From: Palsa-1447 sp964414785
Lineage (GTDB): Bacteria; Verrucomicrobiota; Verrucomicrobiia; Opitutales; Opitutaceae
DNA length: 64,000 nt
Direction of reading: 5' to 3'
Assembly (NCBI GenBank): GCA_964414785.1
Contig: CAYPXZ010000009.1
Span: forward strand, 1 to 64,000
The translations under genes and the position numbers were made by a program. Each line of letters opens with the position of its first letter. The stretch's first letter is position 1. Shown in pieces: positions 7,720 through 16,355 of this stretch. The notes beneath the pieces were generated by a model. The model worked only from the letters and a program-made list of their open reading frames with translations, was not told the origin of the DNA and made no database searches.

Positions 7720-8331
7720 ATGGCTCGTTACACAGGTCCCTCTACCCGCATCAGCCGCCGCTTCGGCGTCCTCCTGATCGGCTCCGGCAAGGCGCTCGAG
7801 CGCCGCAACTATCCGCCAGGCCAGCACGGCCCCAAATCTCGCCGCAAGTCCTCCGAATACTCGGTCGGACTCAACGAGAAGCAGAAGCTGCGCTACACCT
7901 ACGGCCTGCTCGAGCGGCAGTTCCGCCGCATGTTCGAGATCGCCAAGCGCGAGCGCGGCGTCACGGGCGAGCGCTTCCTCCAGCTCCTCGAGACGCGCCT
8001 CGACAGCGTGATCTACCTGCTTGGCTTCGCCAAGAGTCGCGCGGCCGCCCGCCAGTTCGTCAACCACGGGCACATCCGGGTGAACGGGCACAAGGTCGAC
8101 ATCGCCAGCTACAACGTGCGCGCCGGCGACGAGATTGACGTGCGCAACGCGCCCGCGTCCCGCCAGATGGCGACCCGCAACCTCGAGGAGAACCGCATCC
8201 GCACCGTGCCGGGCTGGCTCTCGCTCAACGCCGAGCAGTTCAAGGCCGGCGTCGTCCGTCTGCCCAAGCGCGACGAGATGGACCAGAACATCAACGAGCA
8301 GCTGATCGTCGAGTTCTACTCGCGCTTCTAA
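7720..8331 (+). CDS. rpsD: 30S ribosomal protein S4, zinc-free form
   Basis: 203 residues. The N-terminal domain has no CxxC zinc knuckle; it reads RYTGPSTRISRRFGVLL. The S4 RNA-binding domain is clear (RLDSVIYLLGFAKSRAAARQ and VNHGHIRVNGHKVDIASY). S4 nucleates assembly of the 16S 5' domain and in several bacteria represses translation of the alpha operon. It lies between rpsK and rpoA as usual. Confidence 0.96.
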   Translation: MARYTGPSTRISRRFGVLLIGSGKALERRNYPPGQHGPKSRRKSSEYSVGLNEKQKLRYTYGLLERQFRRMFEIAKRERGVTGERFLQLLETRLDSVIYLLGFAKSRAAARQFVNHGHIRVNGHKVDIASYNVRAGDEIDVRNAPASRQMATRNLEENRIRTVPGWLSLNAEQFKAGVVRLPKRDEMDQNINEQLIVEFYSRF

Positions 8332-8379
8332 GCTGGATTCAACAATTCACACTCCCAACTCAAACTAAGAGTTCACACC

Positions 8380-9381
8380 ATGCCAAAACGCCTCGGAAAA
8401 TTCGAACTCCCCTCAAAACTCACAAAGGTCGAGGACGGTGCAACGCCGACCTATGCCAAGTTCATCGCCGAGCCCTTTGAAGCGGGCTACGGCCACACCG
8501 TGGGCAACTCGCTTCGCCGTGTTCTCCTTAGCTCCATCGAGGGGGCAGCAATCTCGTCGATCAAGATCGACGGCGTGAACCACGAGTTCCAGAGCATCGA
8601 CGGCGTCGTCGAGGACGTCACGGAGATCGTGCTCAACCTGAAGAAGGTCCTCATCGTCTCCCACAAGCGCGAGACCATCTCGCTCGGGATCAAGGTGAAC
8701 AAGGCCGGAGCGGTGACGGCGGGCGACATCCAGGCCGACGCCAACATCCAGATCGTCAATCCCGGCCAGGTCATCTGCACGCTCGACAGCAAGCGCTCAT
8801 TCGAGGCCGAGATCGAGATCAAGACCGGCCGCGGCTACTGCCCCGGCGAGCAGAACAAGAAAGAGGAGCAGCCGATCGGCGTCATTCCGATCGACTCCCT
8901 CTTCTCGCCCGTGACGCTCGTGAAGTACGCCGTGGAGAACACCCGCGTCGGGCAGATCACGGACTACGACAAGCTCATCCTCGAGATCTGGACCGACGGC
9001 CGGATCACCCCGGACGACGCCCTCAAGCAGGCCGCCTCGATCCTCAACCACCACCTCGACGTGTTCGACCGCGTCAGCGAGGAGTCCTACGAGTTCGAGA
9101 GCCAGCAGAGCGAGGTCAGCGAGGAGCAGAACAAGCTCCGCAAGCTGCTCAACATGTCGGTGAACGAGATCGAACTGTCGGTCCGCGCCGCCAACTGCCT
9201 CAACAACGCGAACATCACCACGGTCGGCGAACTCGCCATGAAGACCGAGCAGGAGATGCTCAAGTACCGCAACTTCGGCAAGAAGTCGCTGAACGAAATC
9301 AAGGAGAAGCTCGAGGCACTCGGCCTTTCCCTTGGCATGAAGTTCGACGAGCGTCTGCTGGACGCGAAGAAGGAAGCCTGA
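8380..9381 (+). CDS. rpoA: DNA-directed RNA polymerase subunit alpha
   Basis: 333 residues. The N-terminal domain (about 1-235) has the dimerisation block EPFEAGYGHTVGNSLRRVLL and GAAISSIKIDGV; the C-terminal domain (about 255-325) has the DNA-contacting helix region ELSVRAANCLNNANITTVGE and FGKKSLNEIKEKL. Alpha is the assembly platform of RNA polymerase, and its C-terminal domain binds UP elements and activators. There is a 48-bp gap from rpsD and only 3 bases to rplQ. Confidence 0.97.
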   Translation: MPKRLGKFELPSKLTKVEDGATPTYAKFIAEPFEAGYGHTVGNSLRRVLLSSIEGAAISSIKIDGVNHEFQSIDGVVEDVTEIVLNLKKVLIVSHKRETISLGIKVNKAGAVTAGDIQADANIQIVNPGQVICTLDSKRSFEAEIEIKTGRGYCPGEQNKKEEQPIGVIPIDSLFSPVTLVKYAVENTRVGQITDYDKLILEIWTDGRITPDDALKQAASILNHHLDVFDRVSEESYEFESQQSEVSEEQNKLRKLLNMSVNEIELSVRAANCLNNANITTVGELAMKTEQEMLKYRNFGKKSLNEIKEKLEALGLSLGMKFDERLLDAKKEA

Positions 9382-9384
9382 TCC

Positions 9385-9900
9385 ATGCGCCATCAAAAAC
9401 ACCACGCCTCGCTGGGCGTCACCCGTGAGCACCGCGAGTCCATGTTGTCCAACCTGGCCGCCGCGCTCATCACGCACGGCCGGATCCAGACGACCCTGAC
9501 CAAGGCCCGCGTGCTGCGCCCGTTCATCGAGAAGATGATCACCAAGGCGAAGCATGCCGCCGCGAAGACCGAGAAGAAGGACGCGGTGCACCTGCGCCGG
9601 CTGGTCCTTCGCGACCTGCGCGACGAGACCGCGGTCACCGCGCTCTTCAACGAGAAATACAAGGAGTTCGCGAACCGCGCGGGCGGCTACACGAGGATCT
9701 ACAAGCTCGGGCCCCAGCGCCTGGGCGACGCGGCCGAGATGGCCCTGATCGAGTTCGTGAAGGCCGACGACACTGGCTACAAGAAGTCGAAGGGCAAGAA
9801 GGCCTCAAAGGGCCGCAAGCCCAAGGCAGCGGCGCCCGCGGCAGCCGAGGCACCCGCCCCGGAGAAGCCGGCAGCCGCCGAGGGCGAGACGAAGTCCTGA
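9385..9900 (+). CDS. rplQ: 50S ribosomal protein L17 with a C-terminal extension
   Basis: 171 residues; usual length is about 115-130. The L17 core is residues 1-125: MRHQKHHASLGVTREHRESM, the ITHGRIQTTLTKARVLRPF block, and GGYTRIYKLGPQRLGDAAEMALIEFV. After it come some 45 residues of Lys/Ala/Pro-rich low complexity (KKSKGKKASKGRKPKAAAP and on). L17 sits near the peptide exit tunnel. It is the last gene of the operon and is followed by a terminator. Confidence 0.95.
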   Translation: MRHQKHHASLGVTREHRESMLSNLAAALITHGRIQTTLTKARVLRPFIEKMITKAKHAAAKTEKKDAVHLRRLVLRDLRDETAVTALFNEKYKEFANRAGGYTRIYKLGPQRLGDAAEMALIEFVKADDTGYKKSKGKKASKGRKPKAAAPAAAEAPAPEKPAAAEGETKS

Positions 9901-9927
9901 GTACGCCCGCAGGGCCCAAAAACATTC

Positions 9928-9963
9928 AAACGCGCCGAAGTTTACCTTCGGCGCGTTTTTTGT
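9928..9963 (+). terminator. Rho-independent terminator after rplQ
   Basis: The arms aaacgcgccgaag (9928-9940) and cttcggcgcgttt (9946-9958) are perfect inverted repeats around a 5-base loop (tttac) and run into a T-rich tail up to 9963. It lies 28 bases after the rplQ stop and closes the spc/alpha operon. A potential TTG start at 9964 for the next gene would fall in the tail, which argues against that start. Confidence 0.93.
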
Positions 9964-9978
9964 TTGTCTGTGCCCAGG

Positions 9979-10206
9979 ATGTTCGAGTTCCCCGCAGCCG
10001 CCGTCGCATACTGCCTGCTCGTAGCGGCCCTTTTCCTGGGGCTGTGGCTCTTCTACGACAGGCGGGACCACATGCGCTTCGACCGGGAGCGCAGGCGCAC
10101 GACCTTCCACTGCATCCGCTGCGACAGGCTCTACACGGCCCCCGAGGGGACCGAGCTGTGCATCTGCCCGAGGTGCGGGCACGAGAACGCCAGGCTGAGG
10201 TTCTAA
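9979..10206 (+). CDS. Small membrane-anchored zinc-ribbon protein
   Basis: 75 residues. The N-terminal part (about residues 5-24) is one hydrophobic helix (AVAYCLLVAALFLGLWLFY), followed by a charged linker rich in Arg (RRDHMRFDRERRR) and a C-terminal zinc ribbon with two CxxC pairs, CIRC and CPRC, separated by 17 residues. This suggests a one-helix inner-membrane protein with a cytoplasmic ribbon. I do not recognise a named family. It lies between the ribosomal terminator and guaA, 52 bases before guaA. The ATG at 9979 is preferred over TTG 9964, which would sit in the terminator. Confidence 0.75.
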   Translation: MFEFPAAAVAYCLLVAALFLGLWLFYDRRDHMRFDRERRRTTFHCIRCDRLYTAPEGTELCICPRCGHENARLRF

Positions 10207-10258
10207 CTTGCGGTCGGGGGGCGAGCAGGATTCTTCTCTCCCTTCCCATTATCCGAAC

Positions 10259-11797
10259 ATGCCGCAAACCATAGCCGTCCTCGATTTCGGGTCGCAGTAC
10301 ACGCAGGTCATCGCCCGGAGGATCCGCGAGTGCCAGGTCTACTCCAAGATCTACCACTTCTCGACTCCGGCGCAGACGCTGCGGGCGGACGGCGTGATCG
10401 GCATCGTGCTCTCCGGGGGCCCCAGCTCCGTCTTCTCGTCGAGCGCGCCCATTCCCGACAAGGGAATCTTCGGCCTCGGGGTCCCGGTGCTCGGGATCTG
10501 CTACGGCATCCAGCTGATGGGGCACATGCTGGGAGGAAAGGTGGCCCGCGGGGAGCGGCGCGAGTACGGCCACGGCACCCTTGAGGTCCGCAAGCGCGGC
10601 AGGCTCTTCTCGGGGCTCCCCAAGAAGCTGCGCGTCTGGAATTCGCACGGCGACAAGCTGATGAAGCTGCCCCCCGGGTTCGCGGCGATCGGACGGACCG
10701 AGAACTCCCCATATGCGGTGATCGAGGACCTGCGCCGCGGCTTCTACGGGATCCAGTTCCACCCCGAGGTCTTCCACACCGAGCGGGGCATCGACATCCT
10801 GAACAACTTCCTCGCCGGCGTCTGCCGCGCCAAGCAGGACTGGACGACGAAGGACTTCATCGAGCACGCCGTCCAGGAGATCCGGGAGACGGTGGGCAAG
10901 TCGCGCGTCATCCTGGGACTGTCGGGCGGCGTCGACTCCTCGGTGGCGGCCGCCCTGATACACAAGGCCATCGGGCGCCAGCTCACCTGTGTCTTCGTGG
11001 ACAACGGCCTCCTGCGCAAGGACGAGCGGGCGGCGGTCGAGGGCCTCTACAAGAGGAACTTCAAGATCGACCTGAGGGTCGTCGACGCCTCGGCCCAGTT
11101 CCTGCGGCTCCTCAAGGGCGTGGACGAGCCCGAGAGGAAGCGAAAGATCATCGGCAAGACCTTCATCAGTGTGTTCGAGAAGTCCCTCAAGAAGATCGGC
11201 CACGCCGACTTCCTGGCCCAGGGCACCCTCTATCCCGACATCATAGAAAGCGTGGCGATCGGGGACAACCCGGCCGCGCTGATCAAGAGCCACCACAACG
11301 TGGGCGGGCTGCCGGCCCGGATGAGGCTCAAGCTGCTCGAGCCCCTGAAGGAGCTCTTCAAGGACGAGGTCAGGCGCGTCGGGAGCGCCCTGGGGCTGCC
11401 CCGCGAGGTGGTCTGGCGACAGCCCTTCCCGGGTCCCGGGCTCGGCGTTCGGGTGGTCGGCTCCATCACCCCGGACAGGCTCGAGATACTGAGGGAGGCA
11501 GACTCGATCCTCCAGGAGGAGATGATGGCGAGCGGGTGGTACTGGAAAGTGTGGCAGTCGTTCTGCGTCTTCCTCCCAGTCAAGTCGGTGGGCGTCGTGG
11601 GCGACGAGCGAAACTACGCGTATGTAATCGGGCTCCGGGTCGTCGAGAGCATCGACGCCATGACGGCGGACTGGGCACGCCTTCCCTACGACCTCATCCA
11701 GAAGATATCGGGCAGGATCACGAACGAGGTGCGCGGGGTCTCGCGGGTCGTCTATGACGTGAGCTCCAAGCCTCCGGCCACGATCGAGTGGGAGTGA
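10259..11797 (+). CDS. guaA: GMP synthase (glutamine-hydrolysing)
   Basis: 512 residues. It converts XMP to GMP using ATP and glutamine. The N-terminal class I amidotransferase domain (about 1-190) has the nucleophile Cys in VLGICYGIQLMGHMLGG and the His-Glu pair in GIQFHPEVFHT. The ATP-pyrophosphatase domain has the PP-loop LSGGVDSSVAAALIH, and the C-terminal dimerisation domain ends GVSRVVYDVSSKPPATIEWE, the family C-terminus. The start MPQTIAVLDFG at 10259 matches family N-termini; a longer TTG frame at 10208 is not needed. Confidence 0.96.
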   Translation: MPQTIAVLDFGSQYTQVIARRIRECQVYSKIYHFSTPAQTLRADGVIGIVLSGGPSSVFSSSAPIPDKGIFGLGVPVLGICYGIQLMGHMLGGKVARGERREYGHGTLEVRKRGRLFSGLPKKLRVWNSHGDKLMKLPPGFAAIGRTENSPYAVIEDLRRGFYGIQFHPEVFHTERGIDILNNFLAGVCRAKQDWTTKDFIEHAVQEIRETVGKSRVILGLSGGVDSSVAAALIHKAIGRQLTCVFVDNGLLRKDERAAVEGLYKRNFKIDLRVVDASAQFLRLLKGVDEPERKRKIIGKTFISVFEKSLKKIGHADFLAQGTLYPDIIESVAIGDNPAALIKSHHNVGGLPARMRLKLLEPLKELFKDEVRRVGSALGLPREVVWRQPFPGPGLGVRVVGSITPDRLEILREADSILQEEMMASGWYWKVWQSFCVFLPVKSVGVVGDERNYAYVIGLRVVESIDAMTADWARLPYDLIQKISGRITNEVRGVSRVVYDVSSKPPATIEWE

Positions 11798-11839
11798 ATT
11801 TTCTTCGACCTCGCGCGGGTTTTGGGTGTCATTGGAAGG

Positions 11840-12619
11840 ATGTCAAAGGCGTCTGCCAGCATCTTGCTTTGCGCCGCGGCGCTCCTGGCCCCCGCGTCCC
11901 TGCGGGCTGAGCCGGCCGTGGTGGCCCTTGCCCGGGCCTACCTGGGGCCCCAGTCGACCCTGGACGCCATCGCCTCGATCCACTACGTCGGCGTCCTCGA
12001 CCGGCTTGACCCCACGCGAGGCGAAAAGAGCTCCGTGCACGCCTCATTGGATCTCACCTTCGTCAAGCCAATGAGTCAGCGGCTGGTGGCGCGCGGCGAG
12101 AAGGTGACCATGACGACGGTCCTCGACGGCTACGACGCGTGGGACCTGGTCCGGGACAACAACGACCCCACCAAGTACCGGCTGAGGTGGCTGCCCGCGA
12201 ACGACATCAAGACCCTGCGGGCCAACACCTGGGAGAACCTGTCCTACTACCGGGTGCCCGAGGGGGGATCGATAGAGGACAAGGGCCCGGCGACGGTGGA
12301 CGACGTCGTCTGCGAGCGCGTGGACTTCTCTCACGGGCCGGGGATCCTCTACGAGCGCTATTTCGACAGGGACACGGGGCGCCTGGTGCTCACGGTGATG
12401 GGCCAGGAGACATTCCGGGAGACCGGCGAGATCCGCGTCGACGGAGTCCGCTTCCCGAAGACGATCATCAGCCGGACAAAGACGTCCTCGGGCAAGGAGA
12501 TCGTCTCGACCGCGACGTTCGACAGCATCGTCCTCAATGAGCCGACGACGCCCGGGATGTTCGCGGTCCCCGACCTCACGCCGCCGAAGAAGGGCGCCGC
12601 CCCTGCGGCCGGGAAATAA
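11840..12619 (+). CDS. Secreted LolA-like protein of unknown function
   Basis: 259 residues. The first 25 or so residues form a signal peptide (SASILLCAAALLAPASLRAE). The rest has the pattern of LolA/LolB-like periplasmic beta-sheet proteins: repeated strands such as YDAWDLVRDNNDPTKYRLRW, GILYERYFDRDTGRLVL, and a final FDSIVLNEPTTPGMFAVP. Such proteins often bind lipid or lipoprotein tails, but this one lacks a named family in my reading. It precedes hisD by 4 bases and ends in a Pro/Ala tail. Start is at ATG 11840, since the upstream TTG at 11822 adds residues before the signal peptide. Confidence 0.6.
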   Translation: MSKASASILLCAAALLAPASLRAEPAVVALARAYLGPQSTLDAIASIHYVGVLDRLDPTRGEKSSVHASLDLTFVKPMSQRLVARGEKVTMTTVLDGYDAWDLVRDNNDPTKYRLRWLPANDIKTLRANTWENLSYYRVPEGGSIEDKGPATVDDVVCERVDFSHGPGILYERYFDRDTGRLVLTVMGQETFRETGEIRVDGVRFPKTIISRTKTSSGKEIVSTATFDSIVLNEPTTPGMFAVPDLTPPKKGAAPAAGK

Positions 12620-12623
12620 GGCC

Positions 12624-13934
12624 GTGCGCACCCTAACGTTCGCGTCGAGGAAGTTCGACTCCGTGCTGGCCGAGTTTTGCCGCGGCGCGGCGGTGTCGCC
12701 CGAGATATCGGCCTCGGTCGCGGCGATCCTCTCCGACGTGCGAAAACGGGGCGACTCGGCGGTGGCGCGCTACGCCCTCAAGTTTGATGGAGCGAGGCTG
12801 GAACCCCGGGACTTCCGCGTGCCGGCCCGCGAGCTGGCCTCGGCCGCACGGGGTCTTCCCAGGGCCCGCCGAAAGGCGCTTTCTGCGGTCCACGCCGCAG
12901 TCGTTGACTTCAACCGCAAGACCCTTCCGAAGGACTGGTCGGCCCGCAACAGGCACGGGGCCTGGGTCGGCGAGAAATTCGACCCCATTCGCCGCGTCGG
13001 CCTCTACGTGCCGGGCGGCCAGGTGCCCCTGGTCTCGACGGTCCTCATGACGGCGACCCTGGCAAGGATCGCGGGCTGCCCCGAGATCGCCGCCTTCACC
13101 CCCTCGGGCCCCGGGGGTAAGGTCGCCCCGGACCTGCTGGCCGCGCTCGAGCTGGTCGGCGTGGAGGAGGTCTACAGGGTGGGTGGGGTCCACGCGGTCG
13201 GGGCCATGGCCTACGGCACCCGGGCGATTCCCGCGGTCGACAAGGTTTTCGGGCCTGGTAACGCCTACGTGTGCGAGGCGAAGCGCCAGGTCTTTGGGAC
13301 CGTGGGAGTGGACCTGCTGCCCGGGCCGAGCGAGGTCATGGTGATCGCCGACGGGAGCGCGAGGGCGGACTACGCCGCCGCGGACCTCCTGGCCCAGGCT
13401 GAGCACGGCTCGGGAAGGGAGAAAATCTACCTGGTCGCCAAGTCCGCAAAGTTCGTCGAGGCCGTGGGCGTGGAGATCGGGAGGCAACTTGCCACGCTCG
13501 CGCGGTCGGAGAAGACCCGGAGGGTCCTTGATCACGGTTTCCTGTCCATCGTGGTGTCCGACCTTCAGGAGGCAGCCGAGGTCGCCAACCGCGTGGCGCC
13601 CGAGCACCTTGAGCTCATGGTGAGCGACGCGGCGGTGCCCAAGCTGGTGGCCTCGGTGACGACGGCGGGAGCCATCATGATCGGCGGCTCCACGCCGACG
13701 GTCCTCGGCGACTTCGCCGCGGGGCCAAGCCACGTCCTGCCGACGGGCGGCGCAGGCCGGTTCTCGAGCGGGCTGCGCGTGGAGGACTTCCTCAGGCGGA
13801 CAAGCGTCCTTCGCTACGGGCCAAGGAGCGTGCGCAGGGCCGGCCCTACCGTGGCCGCGCTCTCGGCGATGGAAAGGCTCGACGCGCACGGTCGGTCGGC
13901 CTCGATCCGCGCCGCGAGGGACGCCTCCCGATGA
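12624..13934 (+). CDS. hisD: Histidinol dehydrogenase
   Basis: 436 residues with a GTG start at 12624, 4 bases after the preceding stop. It catalyses the last two steps of histidine synthesis, L-histidinol to L-histidine with NAD. Diagnostic segments are GLYVPGGQVPLVSTVLM, VFGPGNAYVCEAKRQVFG, LLPGPSEVMVIAD, the zinc-ligand region LLAQAEHG and PEHLELM, and the C-terminal GPSHVLPTGGAGRF. The stop overlaps the hisC start by 4 bases, so hisD-hisC-hisB-hisH form one unit. The GTG choice avoids extending into the LolA-like gene. Confidence 0.95.
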   Translation: MRTLTFASRKFDSVLAEFCRGAAVSPEISASVAAILSDVRKRGDSAVARYALKFDGARLEPRDFRVPARELASAARGLPRARRKALSAVHAAVVDFNRKTLPKDWSARNRHGAWVGEKFDPIRRVGLYVPGGQVPLVSTVLMTATLARIAGCPEIAAFTPSGPGGKVAPDLLAALELVGVEEVYRVGGVHAVGAMAYGTRAIPAVDKVFGPGNAYVCEAKRQVFGTVGVDLLPGPSEVMVIADGSARADYAAADLLAQAEHGSGREKIYLVAKSAKFVEAVGVEIGRQLATLARSEKTRRVLDHGFLSIVVSDLQEAAEVANRVAPEHLELMVSDAAVPKLVASVTTAGAIMIGGSTPTVLGDFAAGPSHVLPTGGAGRFSSGLRVEDFLRRTSVLRYGPRSVRRAGPTVAALSAMERLDAHGRSASIRAARDASR

Positions 13935-15046
13935 CCCGCGCGCCCGCCGGGCGCCTCGCGCTCGCCCACGTCTCCAAGCTCCACGCCTACACCCCGGGCC
14001 TCCAGCCGTCCGGGCCGGGGTGGGTCAAGCTGAACACCAACGAATGCCCGTACCCCCCAAGCCCTAGGGTCGCCGAGGCGGTCCTGCGGGAGATGGGCGT
14101 CGACGGCGCCGCCCTGAGGCTTTACCCGGACCCGCGGAGCTCGGCCCTTAGGGGGGCCGTCGCGCAGATGCACGGAGTGGACGCGGCGTCCGTGTGCATC
14201 GGCAACGGCTCGGACGACATCCTCAACCTCCTCGTCCGCTGCTTCTGCGGACCCGGGGCGGCTGCCGCGTTCACGCTGCCGAGCTACTCGCTCTACCCGG
14301 TCCTGGTGGGCATCCAGGATGGAGCCGTCACGCCGATCCCGCTGGACCGGGGGATGCGCCTGCCGCTCGAGCGGATCGCGGGCTCGGGTGCGAAGGTGTT
14401 CTTCCTGACATCGCCAAACGCTCCGACCGGCGTCGGCTTCCCCAACGCGGAGATCGCTTCGATCCTCGGCTCATTCGGGGGCATCCTCGTGGTCGACGAG
14501 GCGTATGCCCCCTTTGCCCGCGAGAACGCCGCGGGCCTCCTCGCGGGCAACCCGAACCTCGTCATCGTGCGGACGCTCTCCAAGGCGTACGCGCTGGCGG
14601 GGATACGCGTGGGCTACGCCCTTGCCGAGCCCGGGGTCATCGGCCTTCTGGACCGTGTGCGTGATAGCTACAACGTGAGCCGGCTCTCGCAGGCCGCCGC
14701 GCTGGCGGCCCTGGGGGACCGGGAGTACTACGCGAGTGTCGTCGGGAAGGTTAAATCCACAAGGGACTACTATGCAGGATGTTGGGCCAAGATGAGGGGC
14801 TGGTTTACGTTCCCCTCGGAGGCCAATTTCATCTGCACAGAGCCGCGCGACGCCAGCGGCAAAGCCGGCCTTGCGGTCGCAAAGTCGGCCTATGATTTCC
14901 TGTTCTCGCGCAAGGTGTTGGTGCGCCACTTCCCGAGCGACGCCTTGACCGCCTCGTTCCTGCGGATCAGCGTCGGCACCGATGACGAGATGCTCGTCCT
15001 CGATGACACCCTCGACGCATGGCTAAAGGCACCACCAAACGCGTAG
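13931..15046 (+). CDS. hisC: Histidinol-phosphate aminotransferase
   Basis: 371 residues. A PLP-dependent fold-type I enzyme converting imidazole acetol phosphate to histidinol phosphate. The family motifs are LNTNECPYPPSPRV near the N-terminus, GNGSDDILNLLVR, SPNAPTGVGF, VDEAYAPF, and the PLP-lysine segment VRTLSKAYALAGIRVGYAL. It overlaps hisD by 4 bases and hisB by 28, consistent with tight coupling. Its length is normal for the family. Confidence 0.94.
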   Translation: MTRAPAGRLALAHVSKLHAYTPGLQPSGPGWVKLNTNECPYPPSPRVAEAVLREMGVDGAALRLYPDPRSSALRGAVAQMHGVDAASVCIGNGSDDILNLLVRCFCGPGAAAAFTLPSYSLYPVLVGIQDGAVTPIPLDRGMRLPLERIAGSGAKVFFLTSPNAPTGVGFPNAEIASILGSFGGILVVDEAYAPFARENAAGLLAGNPNLVIVRTLSKAYALAGIRVGYALAEPGVIGLLDRVRDSYNVSRLSQAAALAALGDREYYASVVGKVKSTRDYYAGCWAKMRGWFTFPSEANFICTEPRDASGKAGLAVAKSAYDFLFSRKVLVRHFPSDALTASFLRISVGTDDEMLVLDDTLDAWLKAPPNA

Positions 15047-15624
15047 CGACCGTCTCCCGCAAGACGGCTGAAACCGACATTTCGATCTCGCTCGCCGTCG
15101 ACGGCACCGGCGTGTCGAAGATCGCGACCGGCGTCGCGTTCTTCGACCACATGCTCACGCTCTTTGCCAAGCACGGGCTTTTCGACCTCTCCATCAAGGC
15201 CAAGGGTGACGTCGAGGTGGACTATCACCACACGGTGGAGGACGTGGGGCTCGTCCTGGGTCAGGCCTTCAAGAAGGCGCTCGGCGAGAAGGTCGGGATC
15301 CGGCGTTACGGGTTCTTCATACTCCCGATGGACGAGTCGCTTGCACGTGTCGTCGTCGACGTGGGCGGCCGCCCGCACCTCGAGTACCGCGTCGATGCAA
15401 AGTCGGCGTTCGTGCGCGACTTCAACCTGGTCCTCGTCAAGGAGTTCTGCCGCGCGTTCAGCAACGCCCTCGGCGCGAACCTCCATGTCGAGCTGATATA
15501 CGGGGAGGAGCCCCACCACATCTCGGAGGCGATCTTCAAGGGGCTCGGGCGCGCGCTCGATGCCGCGACCCAGATCGAGCCCAGGGCCGCCAATCTCCTT
15601 CCTTCGACCAAGGGCAGCCTTTAG
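15019..15624 (+). CDS. hisB: Imidazoleglycerol-phosphate dehydratase
   Basis: 201 residues, the monofunctional form without the histidinol-phosphatase domain. The metal-binding motifs are clear: FFDHMLTLFAKHG, DYHHTVEDVGLVLGQA, VEFCRAF-like VKEFCRAFSNALG, and EEPHHISEAIFKGLGRAL. It forms a 24-subunit manganese enzyme in the family. The ATG at 15019 lies inside the end of hisC (28-base overlap); no later ATG gives the conserved TAETDISISLAVDG segment a normal N-terminus. Confidence 0.95.
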   Translation: MAKGTTKRVATVSRKTAETDISISLAVDGTGVSKIATGVAFFDHMLTLFAKHGLFDLSIKAKGDVEVDYHHTVEDVGLVLGQAFKKALGEKVGIRRYGFFILPMDESLARVVVDVGGRPHLEYRVDAKSAFVRDFNLVLVKEFCRAFSNALGANLHVELIYGEEPHHISEAIFKGLGRALDAATQIEPRAANLLPSTKGSL

Positions 15625-15634
15625 GCCGCAGGCG

Positions 15635-16279
15635 ATGAGTGCGCCGATCGCCGTCATTGATACGGGCATCTGCAACCTGCGCAGCGTCACGAAGGCGCTC
15701 GAGGCCGTGGGGTCCGCCCCCGTCGTTGTCCGGACGCCTGCCGAGGTGGACGCGTCCGGAGCCGAGGGCCTCGTCCTGCCGGGCGTGGGTGCCCTGCGCG
15801 ACTGCGTCTTCTCGCTGCGCTCGTCGGGGATGGACGCCACCGTCCGCGACTGGATCCGGCTGGACCGGCCATTCCTAGGCGTCTGCCTCGGGATGCAGGC
15901 CCTCTTCGAAGAATCGGAGGAGGGTGGGGTGAAGGGCCTCGGGGTCTTCCCGGGCCGCGTCGTGCGCTTCGATCTCCCGGCCCCGTTCAAGGTTCCCCAC
16001 ATGGGCTGGAACACGATCCGGTTCACGCAGCGCGACTGCCCGCTCCAGGAGGGCCTCGACGACGAGGGCGAGTCGTTCTATTTCGTCCACAGCTACCACT
16101 GCGTGCCGCGGGACCGAGAGCTCGTCCTTGCGGAGTGCGACTACGGCATCCCGTTCGTGGCTGCAATCGGCGTCGGGCGGGTTTTCGCGACCCAGTTCCA
16201 CCCGGAGAAGAGCCAGGCCAAGGGCCTCGCGATCTATCGCAATTTTGCTGCGTCAGCTTCAGCTCCTCTAATCCGCTGA
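15635..16279 (+). CDS. hisH: Imidazole glycerol phosphate synthase, glutaminase subunit
   Basis: 214 residues starting MSAPIAVIDTGICNLRSV. It supplies ammonia to HisF, the cyclase subunit, which is not in the window. The triad is intact: Cys in LGVCLGMQALFE, and His and Glu in ATQFHPEKSQ. PHMGWNTIRF and FYFVHSYHC are typical of HisH. It follows hisB by 10 bases. The genes for hisA, hisF, hisI and hisG are absent here, so the pathway is split between loci. Confidence 0.95.
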   Translation: MSAPIAVIDTGICNLRSVTKALEAVGSAPVVVRTPAEVDASGAEGLVLPGVGALRDCVFSLRSSGMDATVRDWIRLDRPFLGVCLGMQALFEESEEGGVKGLGVFPGRVVRFDLPAPFKVPHMGWNTIRFTQRDCPLQEGLDDEGESFYFVHSYHCVPRDRELVLAECDYGIPFVAAIGVGRVFATQFHPEKSQAKGLAIYRNFAASASAPLIR

Positions 16280-16355
16280 TAAGGAGCGGGATTTCATCCG
16301 TTCCCCCCGATCTTTTCTTTGCAAGCGGCCCGTTTCTAGCTTCGCTTTCCTCGGC

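Noticed and set aside
9964..9978. TTG start for the zinc-ribbon protein
   Set aside because: It overlaps the T-rich tail of the rplQ terminator and adds only five residues without conservation.
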